From Straminergon stramineum (taxonomy: Eukaryota; Streptophyta; Bryopsida; Hypnales; Calliergonaceae), in the NCBI GenBank assembly GCA_963920665.1, contig OY987268.1, positions 20,276,501-20,340,500 on the forward strand: a stretch of DNA of 64,000 bases. Direction: 5' to 3'. The first letter of the stretch is position 1, and every line of letters starts with the position of its first letter. Positions 11,506-25,238 of the stretch are shown here, piece by piece. The notes beneath the pieces are model-generated. The model worked only from the letters and a program-made list of their open reading frames with translations, made no database searches and had not been told where the DNA came from. Position numbers and translations under genes: made by a program.

Positions 11506-13000
11506 GGCTGTTACTGGAGAGTGCGTGCTAACCTCTCGTATTTCCTGCTAGTTGCAATTCTTTTTCCTTCCTCTTAAGCTGCCATCTCGATTCGAAGGAG
11601 GTTCCGGTGGTGACCCTTCTGGAGTGATGGCATTGAGTGGGGGATCTCTTGCTCCTAGGGATGCCCTTAGGATCCCATGAGTTTGGCTCTTCCTTACTGT
11701 TTGTGGGAGTGATTGATGTTTTGAGGCTCCAACTTGCTCACAGGGCGCTTCATCTTTTCCTCTATGCACCCTCGTGTTCTTGCTCACCATCTCCCACCCA
11801 TCGTTGTCGATCGCATTTTCCCTCAGGAAATTGTTGGGAATTGACTCCTTGTTCACTCCATCGAGAGGGACCCTCGCTCCGTTGGCATGTCTCAAAGAGT
11901 CTTCACTTAGCATCAGAGTCTCTGGGTTGTGATTGCCAAGAGGGGGAGGTGGGGGCAGCGGGCCATCGTTGGAGTTTTCTCTTCCTTGGTTGGGGGTCCT
12001 GCCTTCGTGTCGCTCTTGGGCGATAGGAGCAGCCATACCTTGCTTCGCTTTGTTTTGCACTAGAAGGTTATGTTTTGAGCATGGGCACTCCTTCACAAGA
12101 TGGTCTATTGAGAGACAGAGGCGGCATCGTATCGATAAATTGCAATAGTCAACCTCAATTGTGATTCGCTCCTACATGCTCTCATTGGCAACCGCCACTC
12201 TTGTTTTCCATCCTTGTGCTGCTTGTAGCGCTAAACAAAATTGATGATCCGCGGTGTGTGGGTTGCGGTGATTACTCCCCAGAAGTTCTCCCAATCCACT
12301 TGCGATCTCCCTTGCAAATCCTATGAATTCACCTAGCACGCCTTTTTATGTAATCCAAGTGGGGATTTTCATATTTGAAGGCTAACTGGCGTTAAACCCT
12401 ATTGCCCAGGTTTGCATTATGCAGGTTCCCCATTTCGATCTGTAAAGAGTGTGCATGAGTAGTTTTTGGGTCGTCATTGATTGTTTGGTGAGCAATTGGA
12501 AGAAGCCCTTTTCTAGATCCCTACCTAGATCTACCCAATCTCCAATCTACGCTTGTATTGCCGCGATCCACTAATCTAGGACTGCCTACGACTGCCTCCC
12601 CCCCACAAAGTATGCAACCAATGCAAGCCTTTGTAGCCATTCAGTTTCTTTTCTGACTACATCTTGATTGACCTTGATCTCAAGGACCGTGTTGCAAATT
12701 AGAAAGCTAGAGGAGCTGCGTGCATACTCGTCAGGAAGAGTTTCTCCTAGTGTTGCTTTTGTCAAATGAAGTGTGGCGTTCCTCCCCATGTTTGTGATGG
12801 CAGCGATTAGCTCTGGTTTGATCGCTTCTTTTGACCATTCCGACACCCCCTCTTGGCTGCTACTCGTTTATTGGGAATCCACTAGTGCGTGTGCCAGTCT
12901 CTCTTTTAACTTATCTACATAGGATGCTTTCGCCATTGCAATCCCTGGCTCCTAGGGCCCTCGAGCCTCTGCCCTAATGAAACCCTAATTTTCACTTGTC
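11506..13000 (-). mobile_element. Truncated LINE (L1-like) fragment
   Basis: This block interrupts family A and contains only an ORF1/gag remnant. No endonuclease or reverse transcriptase is visible, so the downstream half of the LINE is missing on the left. Boundaries are approximate. Confidence 0.65.
11548..12936 (-). pseudogene. LINE ORF1 (gag) with DUF4283-like region and CCHC zinc knuckle
   Basis: The minus strand starts MAKASYVDKLKERLAHALVD at 12936 and ends at 11548. The centre (about 12200-12450) resembles the DUF4283 gag fold of plant L1 LINEs: 'MKIPTWIT' followed by 'REIASGLGELLG'. Just after it, YCNLSIRCRLCLSIDHLVKE continues to CP, giving a C-X2-C-X4-H-X4-C knuckle directly behind the DUF4283-like region, as in these proteins. 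The C-terminal 180 residues are low-complexity and Pro/Ser/Asn-rich. Stops and frame changes occur at about 12870, 12586, 12400 and 12170, so the gene is dead. In life it would bind LINE RNA. Confidence 0.75.
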
Positions 13001-13319
13001 AACCCCACCCACACTTGAGCCCTATGCCATACGCAGCGTTAGGCAAAATTGAGATCACTGTAGAGAGATCGCACAAGCAAGGATTGAGTGAAGAAATCCA
13101 GTATGCTACGGATTCATTGATCGCTCCTTGGGTTGTAGACTACAGCCGCAGTTGTATTCCTGGAGCTTTGCAGCATCCTCTTTCGTTCCTTGCAGGTTGG
13201 GGTTTGAGTGTTTGACCGGTGTCTTAGGAGCGTACAAATTCAAAACGGAGTTGATGAAAGGTCCTTTCTTACCTCCTTAGACCTTTCAAATCACCCTAGC
13301 TACTCACCTTGCTCAAAAA
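13001..13319. other. No recognisable gene
   Basis: A 66-codon plus frame at 13015-13215 shows no domain and is not supported. Otherwise nothing identifiable. Confidence 0.4.
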
Positions 13320-13700
13320 AGGCAACACCGACAAGTTAAATCTTTAACCCTTTTCAACACCTCCACATGTGGGGGAAATCTTAAGACAATCTTAGATAGT
13401 CAATGTCTTATGTAGATTGGAAATTGTAAGAAGTTTAGGTTTGCGTAAGGTTCCCACACTTAGGAACAAGGTCCTTGACACATGTGAGAGGAAGATTAGT
13501 TGTCAATGCCCTTACATGTGGAGGAAATTCCAAGATAATCATAGAAGAGTCAACATGTTACATGAGACCATTTCTCATAAGAAAATTAGATTTTTAGAGA
13601 TCTCCGATTTGTAATCTTAAGGAGAGCAAGGGTGCCCATTCTCCTATAAAAGGGGGCGCCCTTCTCTCTTCAAAGACCCCCCATTTTATACATCATTATA
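13320..13700 (+). repeat. Left arm of a 2-kb inverted pair
   Basis: Diverged reverse complement of 14935-15330. Corresponding phrases: 'ctcctataaaagggggcgcc' here, 'gtccctttttataggagg' there. Each arm holds a TATA-like TATAAAAGG, suggesting two inverted copies of a promoter-bearing repeat such as an LTR. Confidence 0.55.
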
Positions 13701-14934
13701 TTTGAATCCGTTAGGGTTTACTTGTTGGAGCTTTCGTAGCGTGGTTTTCTTGTTGCTCTCTTTTGGGTTTTTTATAGCTCTTGCTCTGGTTTTTTGTTGT
13801 CATTTGGAGAGATTTGGGTTGGAACCAAATTCTCTTTAGTAGTTCTTGCTCTTGTAGCTACCCTTGCCCTATCTTGGGTAGTTGTTGTAAGGAGAACGAG
13901 GTCTTGAGGTCCCTTTTGTCCCATTTTACATGTTTATTAAGTCTAGCTTGTCTTTGTCTTGTATGAGCTCTAGTTCTAAACCCTTGGTCTACTAGTATTG
14001 GATGAAGAGTCCTAGATTTCTAGAGTCTTAGATTGTGTGTTAAAGGTCCTATCTAATGGTGGAGCCTTGAAACCTTAGGTGCTTAGTGCTAAGTGCTCCA
14101 AGTCCTAGATTTGGTATTAAACCCAAATCAACCGCAAAGCTTCAACCCTAAGCATTACTCATCTCCAAAGTTTAGTCCCCAAAACCCTTGAGGACAAGTC
14201 AAAGTATCAAAAAGAAATGATCTCGAAGATAGTAGTAATAGTCTTAGTCTTCTCTTACTTTAGTCCCAACGATCAAGGAATCAAGGCATTAGCTCTACGA
14301 TAGGATTGTTTGGGTTTTATAATGAATTGTAGGAATTAGGAGGCTTAGAGAAGATCCATTGTTTAGAAGCCATAGTGGATTGACGTTAGGCACCCATTGA
14401 AGTAGGAGTTCACCACCCCAAATACAAGAACTTGGTTGTGCTCATATATTTGCAAAAGGTGGGCAAATATATACTCACAAACTCCTCTTTTCTTTCCACC
14501 TTAATTACTGGATCGCCTTCTCTTTTTCTCCCACCTTGGACAAACCCTTTTTCTTCCACCCTCAGTCTTAAATATCCCCTTCTTTCGAGCCCAAAAACTC
14601 CATCTAGTACCTCAATATCGAACCCCAGTAACCCTTGCCCGAACCCCCAATGCGTGATCTTAGAGCCCGAAATCGACCCTCTCAAGTTCTCCCATATTGA
14701 ACCCAAGACCCTCCGTTGTAACCCTAGTATCGCACTCCATTAACCCCAATATCACCCCCCCAAAACCCTAGTCCAAATCCTAGAGCCCAAACCCACCCTT
14801 GCCATAACCCCAGTATTGCACTCCAATAATCCAATGTCGAACCCTCGAAACCTAATATCGATCCCCAATAACCCAAGTATCGAATTCAGTAACCTCAGGA
14901 TTGTACCCCCAATGGTATATAAAATGGAGATGTT
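13701..14934. other. Spacer between inverted arms
   Basis: Contains Pro-rich and simple-sequence frames (for example 14432-14743) built on a degenerate 'accccaatatcga' repetition. I do not regard them as coding. The phrase near 14430-14480 is distantly like the family A 3' end. Confidence 0.4.
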
Positions 14935-15330
14935 TGAGGAAAAAAGGGTGTCCCTTTTTATAGGAGGATGGACACTTTCACTCCCTTCAAGGTTACAAAC
15001 TAGTGAACTCTATTTCCAAAGATGGGAACTCTAAAAATTTAGCTTTCTTACAACATTTGATCCTATGTAAGATATTGACTATCTTTGGATTGTATCAGGA
15101 TTTTCTCATGTGCGAGGGTGTTGATGACTAAGCCCCATTCCACAAATGTCGAGGACCTTATTCCCAAGTGTAGGAACCCTAAACAAATCTAAATTTCTTA
15201 CAAGATTTGAATGTACATAAGATGTTGATAATCCTTGAATTTCCTGACATATGGGGGTGGTGACAACTAAGCCCCTATCTCACATGTGTTAGGAAACTCA
15301 TTCCCAAGCATGGGGACATCCTAATTCCAA
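14935..15330 (-). repeat. Right arm of the inverted pair
   Basis: See 13320-13700. The arm includes two internal variants of 'catttga..ctatgtaagat', so it may itself contain a short duplication. Confidence 0.5.
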
Positions 15331-15820
15331 TTCTCTCAGATCTAGGGCTTTAATTGAACTTTGACTTCTTCGATTTTCTGCTATCCACTTCTAACTTTCA
15401 AAGTTTAACTTCGATTCGCAAATGGATTGCACCGTTGGCTCCAAAAGGTCATCTTTTGACCATGACCCCACCCCCACCCCTTTTTTCTTCACCAAAAATC
15501 CACCAAAACCTAGCACCATCCCTCGTCAAAAAAAGGTTAAAGATTTAATTTGTCGGTGTTGCCTTTTTGAACAAGGTAATTGTCCAAGGTCATTTGGTAG
15601 GTCCAAGGGGGGAAGAAAAGACCTTTCATTGACTCCGTTTCGAACTCGTATGCTCTTGAGACGTTGGTCGAATCCTCATCCGCATAGCCATGTCATTAAA
15701 TCTAGAGGAAATCTTCTAGTTTGGGCACCTTCCGCTATCAAATGTTACGAAACTTGTTAAGGAGCCTTATGAAGATAAAATAACCTAACATAATTTTTAG
15801 TGAGATTTTACTGCCTTCTA
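15331..15820 (-). repeat. Family A fragments, inverted
   Basis: 'cgattcgcaaatggattg' and 'ctccaaaaggtcat' match the complement of family A at 5430-5500 and 16915-16970. The piece is short and rearranged. The frames in it are antisense shadows of the repeat. Confidence 0.5.
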
Positions 15821-18800
15821 TGAGCCCCAATTTGTCACCAAGGGCTCACTTTTTTTTTTTTTTTTTTTCGTATTTTGTCATTTTAAATGCACTTTTATAT
15901 ACAAAAAGCCCCCAAAAGAGTGTAGATCCAAAATAGGAGTGCCACATTCCAATATAGTATTTGATTTAATTTTAGAATATTATAGCTAGAATGGCCCAAC
16001 CAAGAATTATAAATAGGTTAGAACCCAACTAATCGTGGTAAATTCGTCAATTGCAAATGATGGACATATTAGACTTAGAACCCCACATGGAAAGGACATC
16101 TCTAGGCTAGAATTGGTTAAGGGAAACTTGATAAGGCATAGGAATAAATTCCCAGAGATAGGTTCTAGTTTCCCCATTTCATTAATGAAATAGCGAAACC
16201 CCAATTGTTGGCTTGCAGATGTTGAAAATACTGAGGTAGGACCATGGAGGAATCTAAGGTCTAAGGACGGTGATTTGGGGTTAAAACCATGCTCGGGAAC
16301 CAATGGCGAAGTTGCTTTGCCAAGATTCTCCTTGGTGTGGAAGATTCCTCGGCCATCGATAATCAAACAAGGGGGTCAATTTAGTCCCCTCTAGACCGAT
16401 GTGTAAAGTAAAAATATGAGCCTACACATGTGTCATGGGTTCTTATGGGAGGTTCCACAAAAAGTTTCACAATTTTTTGATAGTCAGAAGATGTCTTTCT
16501 GGATAGTCAACTGCCTAAACCTGCAATGGAAAATTCTAAGAAATTCCTAGAAATTCCCTAAGTGGCAGTAAATTCCCACTAAAAATGAATATAGCTTCTT
16601 TTATGTTAATAAACTGCCCCAACAAGTTCACAACATTCTGATAGTTAAAAGTACTCGAACCTGCAACATTCCTTGATAATTAACGAAATTTAAAGTCCAT
16701 GGTGGGTTTGACCGATGGAGCGGGAGCATACAAAAGTGAAATGGGGCCCAAGATAGGTTTTTTCTCACTCCCCCATATCTACTTAGGAGCTTAGGCTAGT
16801 TACTTTTGCTAGAAAAGTCAACCCTCTTAAATTGGGATTTTTTCCGGTTTTGGTGTTAAGTTGGCGCTAGGTTTTGTTGTGATTTTGAAGATAGAAAAGG
16901 GAAAGGAGGTTTCAAGGTACTAAAAATGACCTTCTGAAGCCAATGGCACAATCTGTTTGCGATTCAGAGTTAATCTCCAAAAGTTAGTTTAGTGAGCTAG
17001 CATAGGATGAAAACTTTGAGTTTTGGATGAAATCCAAGAAGATAAGGTTAACTTAGATGAATGAAGGGAGGTAGGTGCCCAAGAAAGAGTATTAAAGGGC
17101 ACCCCTTCTCCTCTCTCACCACCCTTTTTTTGTGTAATTGGGTCTGTTGGATCCAATTTATGTTGGAAATTGTGGCATTTTAGCCACAAGCCTTGCAGCA
17201 ATGTTTTTTAGCACTTTTTGCCACTATTAGAGAACATTGTCAATACGGACATTATTCGGTCAATTTGGACATATTTTTGTCAATTTGGACATAGTTAGTC
17301 AATTTAGATGTATTAATTCGGACACTGTTTTCTTGTAGTGTGTGCCATTGTTGTTGTTTTCGAGCTTGCAAGGTCTTTGTGGGTCCCTTGCCTTTTGAGT
17401 GAGTATAGTACTAACTCTTCCAAGTTTGAACTTGGAAGCTTTGCTAACTTATTGTATTACTAGAAGTTGTGTATACTTACCCTAGAAGGGTTCTTGGAGT
17501 CACTCTCCTTGTTTTGTCGTATACTAACCTTGAAGCAACTCCCCATATGACTAGCGATGTCGCTTTGGGGGGCCTTTAGTTCAAGTCATTTACGTTACTA
17601 AGAATACTAACCCGTGTCGTTAGTCCTTTGAATGTCAAAGGTCCTTTCCTCTTTTTTTGTCCTTGTTCCTAACACTAATGTGGGATTCCTTGGTGAAAAA
17701 CACAAGGGTGTGAGGGTAGTGGATCCTGCCCATACGGTGAAGCCTTAGACCCCGTGTGGTAAAAAAATCCTAATGGTGTGCTAAAACGAGAACGATGGCA
17801 AAACTTTGAATCCACTTGGGGACAAAAAAAAGTCTTAGCAATGCATTAAAACCACCTCATGTGAGATCCATGAGACCATGTCGTCCCTTTCCCTACAAGG
17901 TTTAGTTTTCAAAACGTGTTGGGAACAAACCAAGGTTTAGGCCCCCAAAAATAGGAACTGGACGTTAAGATAAACATGTAGGATAACTAGGAAAGAATAG
18001 AGGAAGGGCCCTTGCCTCCACAAACTTGAGTCACTTCATATTAGCCCTAGGCGTGACTTTTCCAAGCCCTTAGAAGTTAGTGCAACATTTAAACAGGGCT
18101 AAATACATCCAACCCCCAGCCCAACAACTTAGGCCAATAACTTAGCACCCCAACCCCGACACTTGAGAAAGACAGATGTTGGGTACCAAAGTGGATCGAT
18201 GCAGCCAAAGCCAGGCCCCAACAAGGAGGAGTTCTGTAATTGGAAAAAAGGGATCAAGAAAAGAAGGTTTAGTCTTGTTATTAGAGAGAGGCTGGGTGGG
18301 TTCCATCATTAAGAGGGGACAAAAAGAGAGGGGACAGTTTCGTAATTAAATAGAAGAGAGGGAGAAGAGGGCCTAATTCTGTAATTATAAAGGGGACGGG
18401 GAGAAGAAGGTCCAATCTAAAAATCAAAGAAGAGGGTTCAATCTTGAATTGGAGAGAAGCTGGGTGGGTTCTGTTATTAAAAGGGGACAGAAAAAGAGAG
18501 TCCAATCTAGTGATCAAGGGGGGATGAAGGCTGCAGCAACGACATTAGAGGAGCAAGGAAAACTAGCAAGTCCAGGGGCGAAAGAAACTGGCCAGAGACT
18601 ACCCTCACACTAAAACAACTCGTCGGACAAGGAATCCAACTCCCCGTCACTCACAAATCTCACCGAGGCAATGAAAGCAAGCCGAGGACGGGGGGTGAAG
18701 ATGCCGGGAGGCCGGAAGAATGAGGAGAGTGTAACAAAGAAGAGGACAATTTGAAGGTTCAGAATGAAAGTAAATAAGATAGGAGGGGAAATCCTCAAGG

Positions 18801-20029
18801 CTTACTTAAGCCTTTAGATTAAAATTCGGTGATCACTACGAGATTAAGTGTGATACGTAAGTAGAAGACGTAAGACATAGGACATAAGAAGTAGCTCAAC
18901 CTTGGAAGAGGGTATGACACATCCTTGAGGTTAGCTTGGTAGGTAGGAGCAGAGGGTAGTTGGACCACTCTAGAGTGTAGGAAGAAAGAAAAGAAAGAAG
19001 GAGAAAAGAAATAAGATAAAATCAACAATTAGCCTCTTGTACCCAGATTTTGTATGATCAAAATGGTGGTTCGTTGTCTCATGGCATGGGAGTTCATGGC
19101 AAAGGAGGTAGAGCTTCCAGTGGACATGATCAACGACTCAAGTTCTAAGGTATGAGTTAACCCTTTCCAAACTTTCCTTAGGTCCCTACTTAGAAGCTAG
19201 TAGCTTGGCCGAGGCCTACCCCTAGGTCAAACCCTTAGGACTGTAATTTAGGTCGCTTACAAGGACATAAACTTAAAGAAGGAGGCCTTAGCTCTCCAAA
19301 ACCCTAAGACACGCCCAAATTGGGTCAAAATTGAGAAAGTTATTGCTGGATGAAGTCTAGGGTCAAATTGGATGAAGAAGAGCTAAACTCTGAATTTGAT
19401 AAGAGAATTAAGTAGGTTAGGAGGAGGCTACCAATTAGGGCTCAAGGCCAAGAAGAAAAGCTGGTTCCGAAGTATAGGTTAGGAGAAATTAGCAAATGAA
19501 GTTTGGATAGGATTTGGATGGAAATTCAGTAGAAATCCCCGATCATGGCCCAACTTCAGATTTGGGTAGGATCAATTCTTGTGAACCATTCCTAAAAATT
19601 TCAGATCTTTCTGAATTGGGGAGCTAGGTGCAATCAATGGATGAAGTTTGAAGAACCAAGTAGCGGTCAAACTTCATCCATCCATAACTTTGGCTAGGAA
19701 GGTCGGATAGGGTCGGGTCTTATGTTTTTAAAAATGGCAAGAGAGGAACTAGAGGTTTCCTAGGATAGTTATGTCCTGGCATAGGTGCCATCCAAATCAT
19801 CCAATAGGCCCTCCATCCAATCGGCCCTCCATCCAATCGGCCCAAACATCGAAAGTAGTTTAAGCAAATCTTGCAAATTTGGCATCACTTAGGCACTTAG
19901 TAAAAAGATCCATTGCTTGGAAGGCACAATGGACCATGCTTAGACACCCAAAGGTAGGAGTCACTTAGCCAAAACCTAGAACCTAGTTGTGTTCGCGAAT
20001 TACCAAGGGTGGGTAATTTGACGCTCACA
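15821..20029 (+). repeat. Family A copy 2, apparently full length (about 4.2 kb)
   Basis: Starts TGAGCCCCAATTTGTCACC and ends with the complement of TGTGAGCGTCAAATTACCC, so the two ends are similar inverted repeats over about 25 bp within a TG...CA frame. The TATA-like signal lies at about 17088. Copy 1 is collinear with it. No polymerase, transposase or gag frame is present. The structure fits a very long solo LTR or a non-autonomous TIR element; flanking duplications were not established. Confidence 0.6.
17222..17340. mobile_element. 119-bp CACTA-like mini-element
   Basis: The left end is CACTATTAGAGAACATTGTC. The right end, inverted, is CACTACAAGAAAACAGTGTC, a classical CACTA terminus. 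The interior repeats 'gtcaatttggacat' with variants. It sits in family A copy 2 at almost the same point where copy 1 holds its MITE, and it is missing from the inverted copy. Confidence 0.6.
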
Positions 20030-23000
20030 AGCTGTGAGTTGGATGTCACTCCACGTCCTTGTGTGTTGTCGAGGGTGTTTGTGCAATAAAAGGTCTGGAG
20101 TTGTATATGACAATGCAACTACAACATGAGAGCCCCAACCCTTGCCTAAGTCATTAGCCCAAATTTCGCATCTCCACCACTGGTCCCCCTTTAGACTTTG
20201 TTGGAGCGACCACCGACCTCGTCATCAAACTGCCAACCCCACCATTGAAGTCTACAACCATTGCAAACTATTCGTTTGGTCACCGAGGACCACTGATTAT
20301 GTCTTGACCATTTGCTACACATAGGGTCCCATGATCCCTGCCTACTTGTCAACTACGGAATCCTAATTCGCCTAGTACTCTTGCAGCAGGTCTGCTAATT
20401 GCAAATGTCTCCTAGCTTGCAAAGTAGTCATGAAACTAAGAGCATCTACCACCTCGTACAAGTCCAAATGCTTCTAATTTTGGTGCCCATGACTCAAGGA
20501 CATTTTGAAAGCTCTCATAATATTGATCATTTTTCATAGTTACAATTGACAAGGTCCTCTCCATGATCTATGATCCCTCATTAACATTAGCTTAATCCTT
20601 TGCTAACGTAATTGAATCAATTAAGTTATATTGAATTAGATGAAGCATTGAAGCCACTACAAAAGAAACTATGTTCTATTTGACAAAAAAATTGACCCAA
20701 GTTTGTCAATTGCTTTATCAGTGGAAACCAATAAATTCGGCCAATAATTTGACAAAATTCTGTCAACTATTTTGTCATTTTGCTAGAATTTTTGTCTACT
20801 TCTATTCCCTAATATCCTCCTTTGCTAGTTGTCCCATTATCATATGTGAGTGTTTTAAACTCCACCCTTCGAGTTAAAATGTGCACATGGATTCTAACAG
20901 CTTGTTAAATCAATTTCGTTAGGGTGTTTCTAATCCAGATTCAATTGGCACCTTCCAAGCAATGGACACTTTGTTTCTAAATATTCAAATTGAACTTAAA
21001 TCATGTAAATCAAACTTTCTATTTTAAATTATTATTTTTAGGATTTTATATTTTTTAAATGAAAACTCATAAATTACCTTCCCAACAAAGTAAGATACTA
21101 AAAAACTAAATTCCTAACGAAATAGTTATTAATGAATGAAATTTCTTTTAAAAGCCTAACGAATTAAATTTCATTCATTAATTATACTTAATCTAAATGA
21201 ACAATTATAATTTCTAAATTAATCTAAATTCTAAATTCTCCCAAGATTCTAAGATTCCTCTGTTTGATTAATTTGGATGGAAATATTAATTTTTCATCCA
21301 AATTTCAAATAAGGTTTATCTAATTGTGATTGGTTAAATTTTGGATTATTTTCTAAATTAAAATTTAATTTAAAATTTAAAATTTAAAATTTTTTTTCTA
21401 ATTTTCTTGAAGTTTTCAATGGTTTATTCTATTAAGTGAAATTTTAATCAAATTGAAACTAAAAAACAAAATATGAAGAATTTTAACTTACCTTTCCCAT
21501 GAAGGGGTTAATCACACTGTCCTTGAGAATCATGAGATGAATGCTTTTGTAGTAACCTGCTCCATCCTCCATTTTGCTAATCCATCACGCCACTTGAAAT
21601 TAATACTCATTCAATGTTGTATTTCAATTTCAATTTTTCTTTTCCTAGTAATGGTTATGGGATTTTATTAATTTTGGTTGTATTTAAAACAATTCCTAAT
21701 TAATTAGAAATTATTTTAATACCTCAAAACCTTTTAAATCCGCTAAATCAAATCTAATAGATCCTAATTACTTTGTAATTTTCTAATCATCCAAAAGATA
21801 TTAGTTGGCGTTTTGTCTTTATCTATTTGTCTTATTAAGCCTAATAAAATAAATCTTAACCAAAGCCTAGCCTTCTAATCCCTAGAAGAATCCTAATTAA
21901 TGACTAACCAACAATTTAATGAATAGTAATGAGAATAAAATTCAAATAAAATTCAAATAAAATCCAAGAGATTCTTACCTTATTAATTATTTAGATTCCT
22001 TTTATTCTTCTCCTTCCTTTCGTCTCCAACCTTCCTCCTCAACCCTTCAACTTTTTCATTTGTGATTTTGTTATTTGTTCTTTTGAGAGAGTTGTTGTGG
22101 CTATGGTGGACATGAAAGTTTTAAACAATTTTAAGTAAAACCAAAAGCTTTGTTAAGTGTGACTACCACTACCACTATCGGCTAACTACTTACTAGTTAT
22201 CAAAAGAAATCAGTATGTTGAGTCGTCTTCAAGCCTTGGAGTTAATTACTTGAGTATTCTTCTTGACTCGTCTTGTCTTTTAGCTCCCTGTTCGTGGCTT
22301 CTTGTCCGCTCTAGAAAGCTCCATGTCCACTCCCGGGGCTTCTTGTCAATTCTTAGAGGCTCCTTGACCAATCTTAGGGTCTCCATGTCTAGCCCAACAT
22401 CGCCATGTGGCGAGGCACGGCTGGTTGAATCCCTTCCATCCGTTTCTATTTGTTCTCAACTATTGGTCCTTCTTAACTATTGATTCTCTCAGTGTTTGCT
22501 GATTTAATGGTACCGGCTCTAGTATACTGGTTTATGACTTATTCTTGATCACAGGTTTTTGGAAACTTTTACTGATGATGCTAATTTTCACTAATTTAAT
22601 AAACTAATGGATTTTTGATTGATCTAATTTTTAAAGAATTTTTTAGAATAATTTAAACTAAATAAATCAAAGTGTTCTAATCTAATTGGAACTCTATTTT
22701 GAAATAAGTCTAAGGGAAAAACTAAGCTAAATTTTGGGTTTTCTCTAACTACTACTAAGGGTTTTATTAAGAATTCAAACTAAAGATTTTTTACTACTTT
22801 TCTCCAATCTTTCTCACTGAATCAAATGTTCCTAATTACTACACCTACAAAGCATTTTTCCAAGCATGCAAATAAAGAGATTTCTCTAATACTTGGAACC
22901 AATTTTTAAAATGTCAATTTCAAATATCCCAAAGTCAAAGCTTCATCATGTAAGGGCAACCCTAGGCATATATGGCATTGATGGTCAAATTATAGTATTT

Positions 23001-25238
23001 TGAAAGTTTTAATCTTTAAAGGAGGTAGACATAACAATATTTTAATCAAACATTAAAGATTAATTCCTCAAAATTTCAAAGTATCCAAGATTTAATCACC
23101 AAAAGAGGTACGCATGACAATGTTTAAACTCAACTTTAGTAATTAAAATCTCAATTTTCGTTATACAATGAATTTTGGGCAAAAGTTTGGTTTAATAAAC
23201 TTTTGGCAAAATCAAGCTTTACTACTTTAAGTCTATTAATACCAAATTCTGTTACAATGAGCACAAATTATTAGTATTCAAGAAATCTTAAATGAAATTA
23301 GAATTTAAAGGTCTATCTTTTCCAAAACTCTCATAAATCAAAGGAAAATGGAGGCTTAACCTCAAGAATTCAAAGAAATCAAATAGAATTCACTTTGAAG
23401 GGATCCTCTCATCTTTCAAAGTGTGCAAATCAAGAAATAGAATGGAAATCAGGTCAGATTTCCACCTAGATTAGTGCTCCAACTACATCGGTTGCACAGG
23501 AGAAACAAAAACAAAGTTTAGTTATGAGAATGAGGGTACCGACAACCTCGAGGGAAGGACCTTTTATACTTGTCCCAAGCCCCTCCTTGGTAAATTGTTG
23601 GTGAAAAACATTTACTTTCAACTCTTAGATATTTTCTAAACTATCCTAACGTATTTCCAAAATAATCTTTCTTTAATGGAAAAATTCTCTAGACCCCTCT
23701 CCATTTAGCTAATAAATCTTGGCTTAATCAAATCCAAGATCTTTTCCCAAAGATATTTTGAAAATAATCCTAATTAATCTAGATATTTTGCTAATTAACC
23801 TAAAGTATTTCTAAAGTGTCTTTTTTTAAACAAAAGATGGCTTGTTATGCAAGAAAAGGGATCTTACCCAAATCCAATCTTTAATTTTCTAAAAGATATT
23901 TGTGAAATTAACTTTGAATTACTACTAATTACTCTAAAGAAGTCAAACCTACTACTGGACTCTTCCTATCTTCTAGGGAACAACTCCAAATTGAAAAACG
24001 ATTGCGCCATTGTGTTTAGAAGACCCGAATTAGCTGTTAAGATTCCCTACCTCCTTCATTACAGCCATTTGTAAGTGTAAAATCATCTTACGGTAACTCC
24101 AAAGAAAAGTAAAAACTCTAACTTTGGGAATTTGTTTCTTTTGAGAAAACTCTCTGGCTAAGGTAACTTAGAAGGTTTGTCGAAGTAAGAAAAGACCCCT
24201 CATTCATATCATTTGGACACCGCCAGCTCATGGTACATTAGACAACCCGCCATCAAGTTGTAAATTCTTCAAAAGTTCAATGTCATTGCCGATTCTAGTA
24301 TTTAAGAATGTCAGAATGTCTTCAAACTCTGTGGAACTCTTTATTAACACATAAAATACTATTCTAATTTTTAGTGGGATTTTATTGCAACATGGATAAT
24401 TTCTAAGAATTTACAACCATGTTCAAATGTAGTTGACTTCCCATAGAGTCATTGTAATTGTTTTGGATAAATCCAAAAAATTTTGGATAGCTTCTAGGAA
24501 ACTCAAAAAAATAAAGTGCAACATTACTATTGACTTTGCACTATTCATAGGGAAGCTAAAATTAACAATTCTTTTTTAATTTCTGCCCGAGGAAGAAATT
24601 ATTCTTGAATTAGGGAATCTTGGAACAACCGGCTTTAATGTTGGCTCTTGGCAAGCTTTTAAAGTAAAAACACTTTTCTTCATACTTCGGTCACTCTCCT
24701 ATCACTTTATTTGTAGATTGGATCATTCTTCTATAAATTACCTACAAATAAGAATTTACCAATCCAAATTCTTGATGAATTAAATGGTGACCTATACTAG
24801 ATTCTCTAGATCTAAAATGGATCCAGCCAACTTGTCACATGCATTCGTAGGACTAATTTGGCCTAGACAAAACATTAGAACTAGCTAACACTCAGATGCT
24901 TAATTCTCTCAGAAACACTTAATTGACCTCTTAGACTCTTAACTAAGTACTAAAAGTAGGAAATTGGAATAATATATATACTCTGTACTTCTAGAATGAT
25001 CCCTTATTACATTGGTAGGGACTTCTACCAAATACCACTCAAACACTCTTTTTATGCCTTTTTACATATAAATATGCTAAAATACCAACAAAAAAAGAAA
25101 CCCAAAACCCTTGAGTTCCAAGTGCCAATTTGAAGGCTCACAGGATGTTGGGTTGGGGGTTGTGTGTATCTTGTCCTAGTCTAAATGTTATGCTAACTCC
25201 TAGAGGTTTAGGAAGGTCATGCCTAAGGCTAGCATAGG
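20030..25238. other. Long AT-rich stretch without recognisable genes
   Basis: About 5.2 kb of AT-rich DNA rich in TTAATT and AAATTT words. A CACTACAAAAGAAA sequence at about 20655 resembles a CACTA left terminus, but no partner was found. Frames at 20671-20877, 22250-22483 and 23847-24074 are short, lack domains and are not supported as genes. Confidence 0.5.

Noticed and set aside
1..20029. A complete LTR retrotransposon bounded by family A copies 1 and 2
   Set aside because: The interior holds other elements and no reverse transcriptase, integrase or protease motif. Copy 1 itself is broken by later insertions, so the pair need not be LTRs of one element.
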